From: Cliona cf. orientalis
Taxonomy: Eukaryota; Porifera; Demospongiae; Clionaida; Clionaidae
Length of the DNA stretch: 64,000 bases
NCBI GenBank assembly: GCA_963930775.1
Contig: OZ005690.1
Location: forward strand, 2,650,225-2,714,224
Direction: 5' to 3'
The position numbers were made by a program, and so were the translations under genes. The notes under the pieces were generated by a model, which searched no databases, had not been told where the DNA came from, and worked only from the letters and a program-made list of their open reading frames with translations. Of this stretch, positions 20,621 through 32,165 are shown one piece after another (position 1 is the first letter of the stretch; each line of letters begins with the position of its first letter).

Positions 20621-20962
20621 ATGGGCTGCGTAAGTTGTGTATGTACAAGTTAAGCTGTCAATGGTAACATGGACTTATTTAGAAAGCCCACCTGTTTCTA
20701 CAGAAGTTCTAACATAATACCGCATAATATGATACTTAGGGCCTATTCTTAAATTAAATTCTTAGGTTTATTGTATGAATTGGTGTTATATCTTGTCCTT
20801 TAGTCTCCAGGAGAACCTTGTCCCAAGCCAAATGGCAGTAGAATACGAATTGCTCTAGGAGCCATTACCGGCATTATCACTGGACTCTGCCTGGCTGGTC
20901 CATATGGTGCAGTTGTTGGTGGAGCCCTTGGGGCTGGAGTGGAGGCTTGCAAAAAGACTTGA
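20621..20962 (+). CDS. Glycine-zipper microprotein 3 (two exons, 55 residues)
   Basis: Exon 1 20621-20629 codes Met-Gly-Cys; the intron is 20630-20803 (GTAAGT...CTTTAG); exon 2 is 20804-20962, ending TGA. The polar lead SPGEPCPKPNGSRIR is followed by IALGAITGIITGLCLAGPYG and AVVGGALGAGVEACKKT. MGCSPGE fits the N-myristoylation rule with Cys3 as a possible palmitoylation site, but only some paralogs fit that rule. The Trp common before the Lys-rich tail is Cys here. Same gene plan as its neighbours; weaker promoter motifs. Confidence 0.85.
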
Positions 20963-21810
20963 TTAGTACCAGTTACTGTATGCATACCCCTGAACTACTA
21001 CATGTATGTATGCATACTGACTGCTATACACTATAGCACTGCTCTAATACTTATTTAATAGTACAGGGATAGCTAGCTATATTATATTAACTGCACATAT
21101 TATTATAATCTGCCTGAGGCTTATAATACCATACAGTTTCTTAATTAACTATCAGGCAATATTTTTTTTTACTAATTATCATAGCTTTTCATATGCAGAA
21201 TAATATCTAATCAATGGGAACAGCATGAATTCATGACAGGGATATAATTATAGGAGCATACCCATTAATAACACCTATTTTCCTAATAAAGAAGCTACAA
21301 AAGGGAGTACTGGATAAGTCAAGATAAGGAGTCAGTCATCAATTTGACCAATCAGATTTAAACATGCCATGGCAATTGTTAAAGTTGACTAGCAAGTACG
21401 TATGTTAGACACTAATCAGAGAATTCACCAATGGCAAGAGTATGCTCAGTTTAGTTAGGGTGAGAGATGGCGCAAGTAGAGCTCTATTACATGAATAATT
21501 GAGGGTGTACCATTCAAGGCGTAAACAATCCTCCGGTATTTTCCCCGGGATCGCCCCAAAAAACAGAATTGGACCATTTCAGAAACTCAGAGATCCCATA
21601 CCAGCATGGAATCGAGTATACAACAAAAGTCTGTACGGCATTGCATGAGAATGATAGTATGGTATGGTAAGTAGGCAAAATATATGTTCTAAGATCAACC
21701 AAGTCACTATTAGGCATATACATCTCTGCAACCAATCAGATTAGAAAATGCACACTGAAAAAGAAGCATGACTTGCATCCATTAAAGTACTAACCAAGTC
21801 ATTACTAAAA
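20963..21810. other. Spacer between array genes 3 and 4
   Basis: The 3' flank is strongly alike to that of gene 4 (TACTGTATGCATAC, CTACTACATG, GACTGCTATACA, GATAGCTAGCTAT), so genes 3 and 4 share a recent duplication including the 3' end. The array-unit upstream module is at about 21510-21740. No gene is seen. Confidence 0.55.
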
Positions 21811-21813
21811 TCA

Positions 21814-21903
21814 CACGTCATCACTAATGCCAGAAATTATGACGTAGAACAAGTGTGTATTTATGTGCAATGAATGTTCGGGAAGGCCGTAGATTATATA
21901 AAA
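21814..21903 (+). promoter_or_regulatory. Stress-type promoter of glycine-zipper gene 4
   Basis: CACGTCAT (21814-21821) and ATGACGTA (21839-21846) are followed by GAATGTTCGGGAAGG, with GAA 21872-21874, TTC 21877-21879 and GAA 21882-21884 in exact heat-shock-element phase. A TATATAAA box lies at about 21895-21902, then the shared leader CACCACCCAGCTCTCGGC. It is almost identical to the promoter of gene 2. Confidence 0.75.
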
Positions 21904-22049
21904 CACCACCCAGCTCTCGGCTGTGGTCTAAAGTAGGCTTAATAAAAGACGAAATTGCCGTCTTGACAAGAAGCGATCTACAGCTGGCACTATTCTATCT
22001 TGCTACTCCAACCTCAATATCTACTTGAGTTCTAACAGATTTCGACAAT

Positions 22050-22413
22050 ATGGGCGGTGTAAGTTGTTTACGAGCAAAGGTGTCAACAGTAGCATGGAAT
22101 TGTTTTAGAAAGGCCGCCAAATTTTCTTCTTATACCAATAGAGTACTGCATATGATACTTGGAGTCTGTAATAGATCCATTCTTTGGCCTTCTATTTATT
22201 GTGTTGAATACTACAAAGAAAACAACATGTATATTGTTTTTATCTTTTGTCATTTAGTCCACAGACCCTCCTACCAGGCCACCTGGTCCCAGAATAAGAG
22301 TTACTCTAGGAGCAGTGGGTGGCATAATCGTTGGACTTTGCCTGGCTGGTCCATATGGTGCAATTGTTGGTGGAGCCCTTGGGGCTGGAGTGGAGGCTTA
22401 CAAAAAGACTTGA
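22050..22413 (+). CDS. Glycine-zipper microprotein 4 (two exons, 54 residues)
   Basis: Exon 1 22050-22058 codes Met-Gly-Gly; the intron is 22059-22257 (GTAAGT...ATTTAG); exon 2 is 22258-22413, ending TGA. The lead STDPPTRPPGPRIR is followed by VTLGAVGGIIVGLCLAGPYG and AIVGGALGAGVEAYKKT. A long unspliced frame also runs from this ATG through the intron, but in exon 2 it is out of phase with the conserved protein. The spliced product is supported by four paralogs with the same junctions. Probably a small membrane hairpin protein; function unknown. Confidence 0.85.
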
Positions 22414-23273
22414 TTAGTAACGATTACTGTATGCATACTCCTAAACTACTACATGACATTGTATGTATGCATACTGACTGCTATACATTATACTAGCACT
22501 GCTTTCTGCAGCATTATAGTACAAGGATAGCTAGCTATGTTGTACATGTTAGCATTTGCTGAAAGTAACAAAAAGGTTTGCATAATAACTGTATGGCATT
22601 GTAAACCTTAGGTAGATCATACTAATTGCAGCCTTTCTATGCAGAATAATAATATGCATGATATTGTCTAATCAATGGGAACAGCAAAGACTCATGAGGG
22701 CAATGTAACTAAGGAGTGTACTCATGGATAAAAAATCAGAAACATGACACCTATTATTAGCTATATTCCTAATAAGGAAACCATGATGGAGTACTGGATA
22801 ATGAGATTCTGACTTAGTCATCAATTGTATTTGTAAATGAGAAGCCATCCACATACACTGGAGCAGGAAGTGATTCCTTCATGGATTCACTTCCACTTAA
22901 TCGACCCTTTACCGAATGATGTATAGCTTCTGGCGACCCTTTACCAAAGCAAATATTGTACATGCGATAGGAGTGGCTCAGAAAATTGCTTGTATAAATG
23001 TCCCCATCAATTCCAAAAGGATAGAGCTAGCGCTTGAGATCATACCTTAACTATATATACAAAATACTCACCTTACTCCATTAAAGAATCGCTCCTTAAG
23101 TTCATAGACTGATATGTCGGTTGATTGATGACCATCTTCACAACCAGATCTAAGTCAATAGAGACAACATAACAATCAGGGAATCACGGTAGACTTTAAA
23201 TTGATATTGCATCATAATCTCCTCTCCCTTTACCAGCGATAATTTATTATATTAATGACTGCACCCTGACCTA

Positions 23274-24306
23274 CGGTGGCCCAGAAGGGCCATGTCCATT
23301 ACCCGGTACAATATTTCCCATTACCAATTTCGACTTTTCTCATTACCAGCTTCCAATTTGGTTATTTCTCGTTTCCAATTTTGAGTTTTCTCATTACCAA
23401 CTTCCAATTTGGTTATTTCTTATTTCCGATTTTGAGTTTTATTATACTAGCCAACTTCCAATTTGGGTATTTCTCATTTCTGTTATTTACTGGTTTATTA
23501 ACTTCAATGTGGATTCTCTTTGCAAGTATAGTTAACTATCATAGGCGCCAGTTGTATGCATGTGCCAATGTGCTCTGATCCACATCTGTGCAACATGGAA
23601 GCTACATGTTAGTCTTGTGCCCAGCCCCCTTCGTGCATGAAATAGTGAAGGGGGCTGGGCACAAGACTAGTGATATGTCTAGCTAAACCTCCGTAGACCT
23701 CTTTTATACAATGACTGTTTAGCGTCATTATAATAATAATTATGATGTTAAGGGGGAAGAGGTTGATAGTCAGGGCCTGTCAGATATGACAACAGCCTGG
23801 CCTTTGGAGCCACCCACACCCTCTATGCTTAAATTGCATTACAGGTGTGTGGCTCTATGACTGCCATGACGCTAACTTAAAGGGGGAGAGGGGAGGGTCC
23901 AAGATTTGGGTAATTCAGAAGATTGTCAGAAGAAAGGGTCTTTAACATAGCCAGCACTGTGTGACCTCAGCCATAGGGTAGCTATGCCGTATAAATAGTA
24001 TTTAATGACCAGTTTCTGTCCACCCTCTTGCTTTCCATGTGTACACGCCTATCAATACTATGATACTTCACTAACCCCGCAAAGAGTACCTACCCAAATT
24101 GAAATAATTAGCCAAGTTAGTTATAAAAGGAGAAAATTTGAAATTGGAAATTGGAAATAAGAAACACCCAAATTGGAAGTTAGTAATGAGAAAACTCAAA
24201 ATTGGAAACGAGAAATAACCAAATTGGAAGCTGGTAATGAGAAAAGTCGAAATTGGTAATGAGAAATATTGTATCGGGTAATGGACATGGCCCTTCTGGG
24301 CCACCG
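23274..24306. mobile_element. 1033-bp inverted-repeat element with TA target site
   Basis: It begins CGGTGGCCCAGAAGGGCC and ends GGCCCTTCTGGGCCACCG, flanked by TA on both sides. The arms run about 180 bp inwards and consist of a short repeated motif (TTCCAATTTGGTTATTTCTC / CATTACCAACTTCCAATTTG). Apparent ORFs in both arms are mirror images of each other and are not genes. Its interior carries a separate 22-bp-stem hairpin (23611-23668). Confidence 0.8.
23611..23668. repeat. 22-bp-stem hairpin nested in the 23.3-24.3 kb element
   Basis: AGTCTTGTGCCCAGCCCCC on the left pairs perfectly with GGGGGCTGGGCACAAGACT on the right across a 14-base loop. A related end (GTCTTGTGCCCAGACCCC) lies near 40370 inside another element, so this looks like a small mobile palindrome family. 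Confidence 0.7.
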
Positions 24307-24429
24307 TACTGATCTCATCTCAGCTCCCCTCTAGATCTCTGCTCTAAATATCATATATTAGCAGGCACATGTGCACACGGGCTCACCCCCTCCATGCATC
24401 CATCCAGCTACCTTCCATTTATCGCTAAA

Positions 24430-24830
24430 TTATTTTAACTAGATCTGCAGATAAAGTCATACCCCTGAATGTTGTCTGTGGTGTAAAGATCTGACAGGAC
24501 ATGTATACACACACACAATTATTTTGCACTGACCTCAAGCTTAAGATATCTCTGGGAATGTCTGAATGACAGTTGGTCCAAAACATGGCCACATGTTTGT
24601 AGCTGACCTGATCATGTGATATGGCACAACTGTACAATGTGGTAAGGGGTCACCACATCTCTGACCTTTAGTCATGCACTGATGATTAGATTTTGAAGGA
24701 AAGATCAATGACTATTCATTGGAAAATCACAATCACAATGTGCAGTATGCTAATAAAATAGATTGTGCTGGGATATCTCCAATTTATGGAATGTATATTA
24801 TAGTCAAGTTACATGTATCTATTCTTTACA
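24430..24830. repeat. 3' flank block shared by death-ankyrin genes A and B
   Basis: ACTAGATCTGCAGATAAAG, CACCCCTGAATGTTGTCT and GGTAAGGGGTCACCACATCT also occur at 39680-40000, and more weakly near 54280. It shows that the duplication producing these genes included their downstream DNA. Confidence 0.75.
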
Positions 24831-24833
24831 GGT

Positions 24834-27800
24834 TCAAGCAACTTTCTTCCACATTAGTACTCTTTCTTCCATGGCTCTAAATGCTGCCTCAAATGTCCTC
24901 ACAGTGCGATCAACATCCTGCATCAATGTTAGACATGCACATGATAATTATAGTAACATACACAATGCTAAGAATAGCACAATATTAACCTGAGGTTCTC
25001 TAAGCTGAGATGCTGGTTTTGAGTCCACATCTGTGCCTAAAATGTCAATAATGCTCATTTGCTTCAGGTGGCTTGCAACATCAATCAGACGAGTACCATC
25101 CTGTACGAGTAATAAAAAAAATCATGATTTTTAATGTATACAATGCTTTGCTAACAGAAGAAGAAAGGACTGTTGGCTAGCAATGATAAAATCATCAATA
25201 TTAGGTATCAGGCATAAACGAATGTAGTAAATCAGACAGTGAATGTTTTCAGCTTACATCCAGCTCAGTCTTTGCGTTGTGATGCAGCAAGTTTTGTACA
25301 AGTTCCACGCTCCCATTTTTTGCGGCAAAAAATATTGCAGTCCACCCCGTCCCCTGTGAAGAAACAACAAAATTAATACAACATGATGACAGTATACACA
25401 ATAATTATTATTATACTTAGAGGACTACTCCAATTTTTCAATATACCTTATGAGTAGCATTGACGTCTGCACCACCTTCCAATAGAGCATCCATTTCTTC
25501 CACATAGCCTTTATTTGTCGCCACCATCAATGCTGTCAGACCATCCTAAAAAAGAATTACCTAAAATTGCATAATCATTACTCTCATACATTACAATACC
25601 CTGTTGGTGATGTCAAGACTGAATTTAGTTTCTGCGTCTTCAGGCTGCTTTGCTGTAGCCAGCTGCTTAATGACACCAGATTGTCTCTTCAAAGTCGCAA
25701 TATGAAGAACTGTATCACCTTCTCTCTAATTATTGTGGTTAGCATATTATTATTATGATAAACAAGGGTGTATCTGGAGAGGGCCTTGCCCCCAGGCTCC
25801 CTGATCGATCTTTTCAATGCATGGATGAGAAAAGAGGGGGCTTTCAGCAAATTTTATAACACTGAAAATTGGACTGGAGCCTGGGAATGAGGCCATTATG
25901 GTAAACCCATGTCACTTTGCTCTTACCGTGGTTATGGTTAAGTCTGCTCCTCTTTCAACCAGTTCTTTTACCACTTCACCATGACCATACTTAGCAGCCA
26001 ACATCACTGAGGTCCAGTTATACTATAAAAGATGTTTAGATATGTATGCATGAGTGGTCATAATAATTAGTGAAATGTGTTTTGTTGTGTCAGGTACATA
26101 CCTCCAATATTACGTCATTCAAATGGCCACCACGATCTGCAATAATCTTCAATAATTTCAGATTGCCTTCAGTGCTTGCCCGGCTCAAAGGATTCCACCC
26201 AGTCTGTGTGCACAGTAAAGTATAGAATGTTCTTATTCTAGATCTAGTTGACCGTACTTTCTCTGCAAGGTGGATACTGGCACCTTTGTGGATAAGAAAC
26301 AGGGCAACAGCTGTCCGTTTTTCATAGATAGATATCGACAGAGAAGATAAACCATTCTGTAGGAATATTTAATCAGTTGTTGTCAAGAAATAAAGTTCTG
26401 TGTGAGAGTGACATTGGTACCACTAATTGTGCATCTTACAACATTTTGATGATCGAGTACAGCACCATGTTCCAGAAGCTTCTTAACGACCTTCAGGTGA
26501 CCTTTACGACTTGCAATCATCAATGAAGACCATTCCATAGACTACATATATACGTGGATTAGAACAACCTCTATTAAAGTTGACTGCCCCCTCTAAGCAT
26601 ACCTTTGATGTTATGTTGGGATTGGCCCCTTTATTCAGAAGAAGGTCTACAATGTGGATGTTACCTCGATCGGAAGCCCACATCAGTGAGGTCCATCCAT
26701 GCTACGAACAAAATGAATAAAATGGAAATAATAAAAAAAATGATAATTGAATAGCTACAGATATGATATTACACCAAGTAAGTTTGTATAGATACCTCAT
26801 CTGCTTCTCTTGCATCGATAGGTAAGGCAGTCTCTCTCTCTTTTTGAAGCATGCTCTTGATAGTCTTGAGATCATCATTTTTGACAGCCTCAATAAGATC
26901 CTACATGAATATCAAAATGAATATCTTACACAGATGATCCTAGTCAGACTAATTTCAGCTCACTGTTCTGAATAAGACAGCCCTGAGCCCTTTAGTAATG
27001 CCCCGAAGAGTTTCCTGAAAATGCAAAAAAAATTAATAGGGGATGATTATAGTACCCAAAGTGAAACTAACGGCAACTTTGTGTCGAGCACTGTCTGATC
27101 TGACTTCCGGTTGTTTCCTCAGCTCTGGTGGCAGCAATTCTTCACATACTTTGTCATAGCCTTTCATCTTGGCAATATCATAAGGAGTTTCACTCCCCTG
27201 CATTAATCATAATACTAGCATTTTCCCAGGAGAATCTGAGCATGGGCTAGATTTAACCTAAAAAATGTATTATAGCACTTCAGGATGTTAAAATCTCACG
27301 CAGTGAGCGGTAATCAAATATTAACCATCCTCTCTCTCCCCAACTATCCACTCATATCAGCCCCTTGGAGATAATAATAGATTTACCATATCCTTTTGAT
27401 TAGGATCAGCTCCGTAAGCCACTAAGATAGAAGTGGCTACATCATGGCCGTTCTCAGCGGCAAAGTATAAAGATGTTTTCCCTCTTACCTGTGTAAGTCA
27501 TAAAGAATAAATCTGCGTAGCACTTCTATGTTTACAACATATCTACCGCTTCTTTCAAATCGATAGTTACACCACGATCCAGCAAGAGAAGAATTGTCAG
27601 CTCATGTCCGAGTTCAGAAGCTAACATTAAGGGAGTCTTTCCATCCTGCAAGTGCACGCATGCATGGTGGTGAATATGAAAGTTCTGGTTATAATAATGG
27701 TAGGGTCATTACATGATTTTTAGCATTGAGATCGGCTCCTTGATCAAGCATTATTCTCACCAGATCCTCCTTCCCTTTTGCTGCCACAAAAAACAGTGCA

Positions 27801-30800
27801 GTCTCTCCAGTCACCTACCATTGAATAAAACCATGTATATGTATATATGCATACTATACTTGTTTTTGACTGATGATGAGGTTTGTTCAATGAACCATGA
27901 TAAACAGGAACCTAAGGCATTATGATATTGATGCCAGTAGACATGTTATGTGGTATACTTTGTATGATGTTGATAACATGCAGTACAGTACCGCAGCTGT
28001 TATCAAAAAGTCCACGCCATTGGTCGGCGTAATCACATGACTTAGCTTGCGCGCGCCTCTTATATGGGCTGGCCGGCCTAGCGCCTTTAGTACAGTATAC
28101 TATACTAGTGCAGACCCAGGTTTAATAAGGAAGAATGGCAGAAAAAGAAGACTCGAGGAGGACGTGTGAGCATACTGGGTGGGCTGAGGAAGAGAGGCAG
28201 AAAAATAATTGAGGGGACGTATGAGTGTACTAGGATGGAGGGCTACTCGGTTAAGGAAGAAAGGCAAAAAAAATGAAAAAGAAGAATCAAGGGATGTGTG
28301 AAGGTACTGGGTGGGCTACTAGGTTAAGGAAGAGAGGCAAAAACAGAGAAAAGATTTTAGGGGGACATGTGAGGGTACTGGGCAGGCTACTAGGTTAAGG
28401 AAGAGTAGCAAAAAGAAGGTTCAAGAGGGGAATATGTGAGTATACTGGGACCGTGGGCTACTGGTTCAGGAAGAGAGGCAAAAATGAAAAAAAAGGTCAA
28501 GGGACATATGAGGATTCGCGGGGAATGTGTGAGTGTACTGGGACAGTGGGCTACTAGATTAAGGAAGAGAGGCAAAAAAAATGAAAAAAAATCTAGGGAC
28601 GTGTGAGGGTACTGGGTGGGCTACTAGGTTAAGGAAGAGAGGCAAAAAAGAGAGAAGATTCAAGGGGGACGTGTGGGAGTACTGGGTGGGCCACTAGGTT
28701 AAGGAAGAGAGGCAAAAAAAGAGAGAAGACGTATGAGGGTACTGGGTGGGCTACTAGATTAAGGAAGAGAAGCAAAAAATGAAAAAAAAGAAGAATCGAG
28801 GGACGTGCGAGAGTACTGTGCGGGCTACTAGGTTAAGGAAGAGAGGCAAAACAGAGAGAAGATTTGATGGGGATGTGTGAGGGTACTGGGCGGGCTACTA
28901 GGTTAAGGAAGAGTGGCAAAGAAGATTTGAGAGGGGACGTGTGAGGGTACTGGGACCATGGGCTACTAGGTTATGGAAGAGAGGCAAAAAAGGGAAGAAG
29001 GAGTAGCACCCGCGTAGTAATAGAGATGTATGGTGTAGCACCCGCGTAGCAATAGAGATGTACTGTGTAGCACCCACGTAGCAATAGAGATGTATGGTGC
29101 AGCACTGTGTAGTAATAGATATGTATTGCGTAGCACTAGCTACTGTGTAGTAATAGAGATGTATGGTGTAGCACCCGCGTAGCAATAGAGATGTATGATG
29201 TAGCACTGTGTAGCAATAATATTATATAGACTCTGTCTTTGTAGGGTATGATGTATCACGTGACCCAACCAATCAGATCCTTACTTTGATAGGTAGTCAT
29301 ATGACCCTATTTGGTGGCTGTTGACCAATAGCGTTGATTCTTTGATAGGAGCTGCGGGATACCTCAACATGCAAGCATTCCTTTGTGGTAAGGCATCTGA
29401 AACACATATGCAGCACCCCAACTTTTCAAGGCTATACCTATGCATGTACATGTATACATATGACTAGGTTTGCCTGAATGGGCAGTGGGATGGTTACCCC
29501 CTTAGAGTTTGGATTGGTAGTACCATAATAATTTATGTGTAGTGTGCATCTTCTACTTACGTGTTTAGCAACATTGAGATCAATATCTCCTGTCAAGAGA
29601 GAATTGACCTTCTCCCAAATCTCATAATAAGCAGCAGTCAGGAGCAACAACTGCAATTGCAGAAACAGGAATAAAATGGAACTACATTATTTCTGTACTC
29701 TATATAAGTACATACTGAGTTACTAATAAGCACATCATTGATGTAGATCTTCTCAATATGATGGCGTTCCATTAACTCCTTTCCAGCTTCAGCACAAAAT
29801 ATTGATATCAAATCGTAATCATACTCCTCTGGTACTATCCACTCTATTTCCACGCAACCCGTCCTCACGTCCCACGTCTGACAACGAATGCACTCCGAGA
29901 GTTTCATATTTGACCAGACGTCTTCTCTGATATGATCCAAATTGGATAGTGTGGTTTTAGCTGGGTCGATATGCTGCTTGATTTTCACGACTTTGTGATG
30001 CGCTGGAATCTCCTTTACCTTATAAAATCGTCTCCCATGTTCCGCAAACTTTGCTATAGTTGTAGTATCCTTAAATGTCTTTATATCATTAGCATATTCA
30101 TCCATTCTACTCACTAGGACCGGGCTGCATCTGTTGCTTTCAATGACAAACTTTAGCACTTCGTACTCGAAATAATTCCAACAGCACTCATTCAATTGGA
30201 GAAATAGCTCTTTAAGAGATTTTGGCTTTTCTGCATTATACGAAGATAGTTTCTTGATGTACTCCATATTCGTATCTTTGCTTAATAGGCGAGGTGGTAT
30301 TCCTCTCAGTCTAGCACTGATAGTTTCTACAGTCTTCTTTTCATTTGTCAACTCCTCTTCAGTTTCGGCTTGTAGTATGCTGAAGCGAATCTCAAAGTCA
30401 TCTATTTGTGCTTCTATATCTGTGATAGCAACGCACACACATAATTTACTACTAGGAGAGAAGAGGCTACATGCAGCTAGTAAACTATAAAATTACTAAG
30501 TCATTAACCATAGAACTGCTATGTACAAGTATCAGATTCTGTTACATATATAAAAGCTTATTAGATTCTTAGGTGTAATGATACAATATTAGTGCCTGCA
30601 TGGCCTGTTCATCTACTGTAGACACAACTATTATTGCTAAATGACCACTGCTCATACATGCTCTATACAACCATTGTGTTAGCACTATGGCATGCTTTGT
30701 ATTAGGTTTGATCACAGCTGCATAATATATACGTACGTGGTTACATAGAGAGGAAGTTACCAGATGGGCACCTGCTGAAGATCACTGAGATACTATCATA

Positions 30801-31832
30801 ATATACTATAGGTATAGTATAATATTGTACCACTCTTACCATTTGTGGGCTCAAAGAAGGTTGGAGTAGGAGGAAGAGAGCTCATTGATACAGATGACCC
30901 TCGTCTAGGTAGTGCTTCTAGTAGAACATTCCGCGTCGGCTCATGTTCAGCTTGCTCAAACCATGCCTCTATCAATCGCTGATGGCATCCAATTCCCACA
31001 TACTCAGAGAGGCAATTGAGTTTAGCCTCGTCCACTCCCAGCTTTCTGCCCAATTCTTTTAAGTTCCCTACGTCCACCACCACAATCAAATTAACAGCCT
31101 CGGGAATTGTAAACTCTGCATTTGAAGTATTGAATATGGTTAGTACAAAACTTCAATGAACGCACAAAACCCTCCCAGCATTATATAGCTGAACTATAAT
31201 TATATTGGGCGTCACCCACAAGTCTATAAAAATCATTGTGATAACTACTCCATAATAATGCATCTAGCTACTGTTGTATCACCCACATGTAACTTACTTT
31301 GGTCATGATCACTGACTTCAACTGAAGACAGAAGTGAATGGTCTAATGACCAGGGGCTACTTATGGATGGTGATACCAAGGAATCCTGCTTTAGATCGAT
31401 GCATTTATCTCGAATTTCTCTTGCCATTCTACGCAAGTTCACTGCTGGCTTTTCCAATGTTGCTGCTAGATGCTCCCAAGATGTTAGCTTCTCCTTACTA
31501 ACACATTTTTCAAGTAAATTCTGCTTTCGTTCACATAATCGGACACGTTGATCCTCAATTTCGTCCAACTCGTATGGTTCAAGACCGAATTGTGAGCCAA
31601 GAACCCGGAGATTACATGTCAGTTCGCTGAAATAGTCACAAATTGCAGTTTCATTTCTGCTCCAAACTATCTGACTAGCTTTCTTACTCTCATCATGACA
31701 TCCAGCAGATTTTTGCTCAGTTAAATTTGGCAAAAGATCACTGGGCAGAACACAGACTGTTCTATCACTTTCACTCTGACTAGACTGAGTAGCTAGTAAA
31801 AGTTCACGTTTAGCTAACATGCTCAAGTTCAT
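24834..31832 (-). CDS. Death-ankyrin protein, paralog A (many exons)
   Basis: Exon 1 ends at 31298; it contains a death-like domain (TCNLRVLGSQFGLEPYELDE, TSWEHLAATLEKPAVNL). The start is uncertain: ATG 31832 is the first in frame, but an upstream exon may be missing. Exon 2 (31115-30840) is a second death-like domain (LKELGRKLG, QRLIEAWFEQ). Exon 3 (30419-29716) is a 235-residue helical domain opening with a coiled coil (DIEAQIDDFE), then LNECCWNYFEYEVLKFVIE, KTFKDTTTIAKF and an EIEWIVPEE block. After 29650-29561 come about 12 ankyrin-repeat exons from 27817 to about 24990, one repeat each (for example GADLNAKN, GWTSLMWASDRGN), and a C-terminal helix with TGA 24836-24834. Probable cytosolic adaptor or sensor in death-domain signalling; no NACHT, kinase or caspase domain is seen. 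Confidence 0.8.
28110..28995. repeat. Minisatellite in an intron of gene A
   Basis: About a dozen imperfect units of 65-85 bp, each with GGGCTACTAGGTTAAGGAAG, AGAGGCAAAAA, a purine run and GTGTGAGGGTACTGGG. It fills much of the 1.7-kb intron between the exons at 29561 and 27817. Paralogs B and C have no such array in the corresponding intron. Confidence 0.85.
29003..29215. repeat. About 32-bp tandem repeat in the same intron
   Basis: Six to seven units of GTAGCACCCGCGTAGCAATA followed by GAGATGTATGGT, some with CACTGTGTAG instead of CACCCGCGTAG. It directly follows the longer minisatellite. The minus-strand ORF through it is repeat-derived. Confidence 0.85.
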
Positions 31833-32134
31833 GACACATATTGATTGAGTATGCCCAGCCTTATGCGAATCAGAGCTATTATACAATAAAGTATACCTCT
31901 CTGATTATTCAAATCTTAATGATTGGGTGTGCACCTCCTGGAGGGGTACCGGTGAGCACCATAGAGCAATCAATGAATAATGAGACTTGTTGTCATACAT
32001 TATGGAGAGGGAGGGCTATCATAACATTGTATTCAGATCTTGTGAACACTGTGTGTTTGCTGTTAATTGTAATGTCTGATTTTGATTAGTGACCTATGTG
32101 TATCAGGGCTGTATACCTTCTTGTACGTGTAATA

Positions 32135-32154
32135 GTGTGTGTGTGTGTGTGTGT
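32135..32154. repeat. TG dinucleotide microsatellite
   Basis: Ten GT units in a row just upstream of the reverse-transcriptase fragment. Confidence 0.9.
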
Positions 32155-32165
32155 CATTTCTGATC

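Larger units (their letters stand above)
22414..24833. other. Intergenic between the array and death-ankyrin gene A
   Basis: The stretch holds the 3' flank of gene 4, a 1-kb inverted-repeat element (23274-24306) and a block (about 24430-24830) duplicated downstream of gene B (39680-40550). No gene is recognised. The 148- and 100-codon ORFs nearby derive from the array gene intron and the element arms. Confidence 0.5.

Noticed and set aside
22050-22496. 148-codon unspliced ORF starting at the gene 4 ATG
   Set aside because: It reads through the intron and then out of phase with the conserved exon 2. The spliced 54-residue product has four paralogs with the same junctions.
23276-24304. Mirror-image ORFs rich in Phe and Leu at both ends of the 1-kb element
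   Set aside because: They are the two arms of an inverted repeat made of a short tandem motif, not genes.
28110-29215. Possible CRISPR-like repeat array
   Set aside because: Units abut each other and are imperfect, with no unique spacers. These are minisatellites in a eukaryotic intron.
30254-30490. Plus-strand ORFs opposite the helical-domain exon and similar shadows opposite other exons
   Set aside because: They are antisense shadows of the minus-strand death-ankyrin genes.
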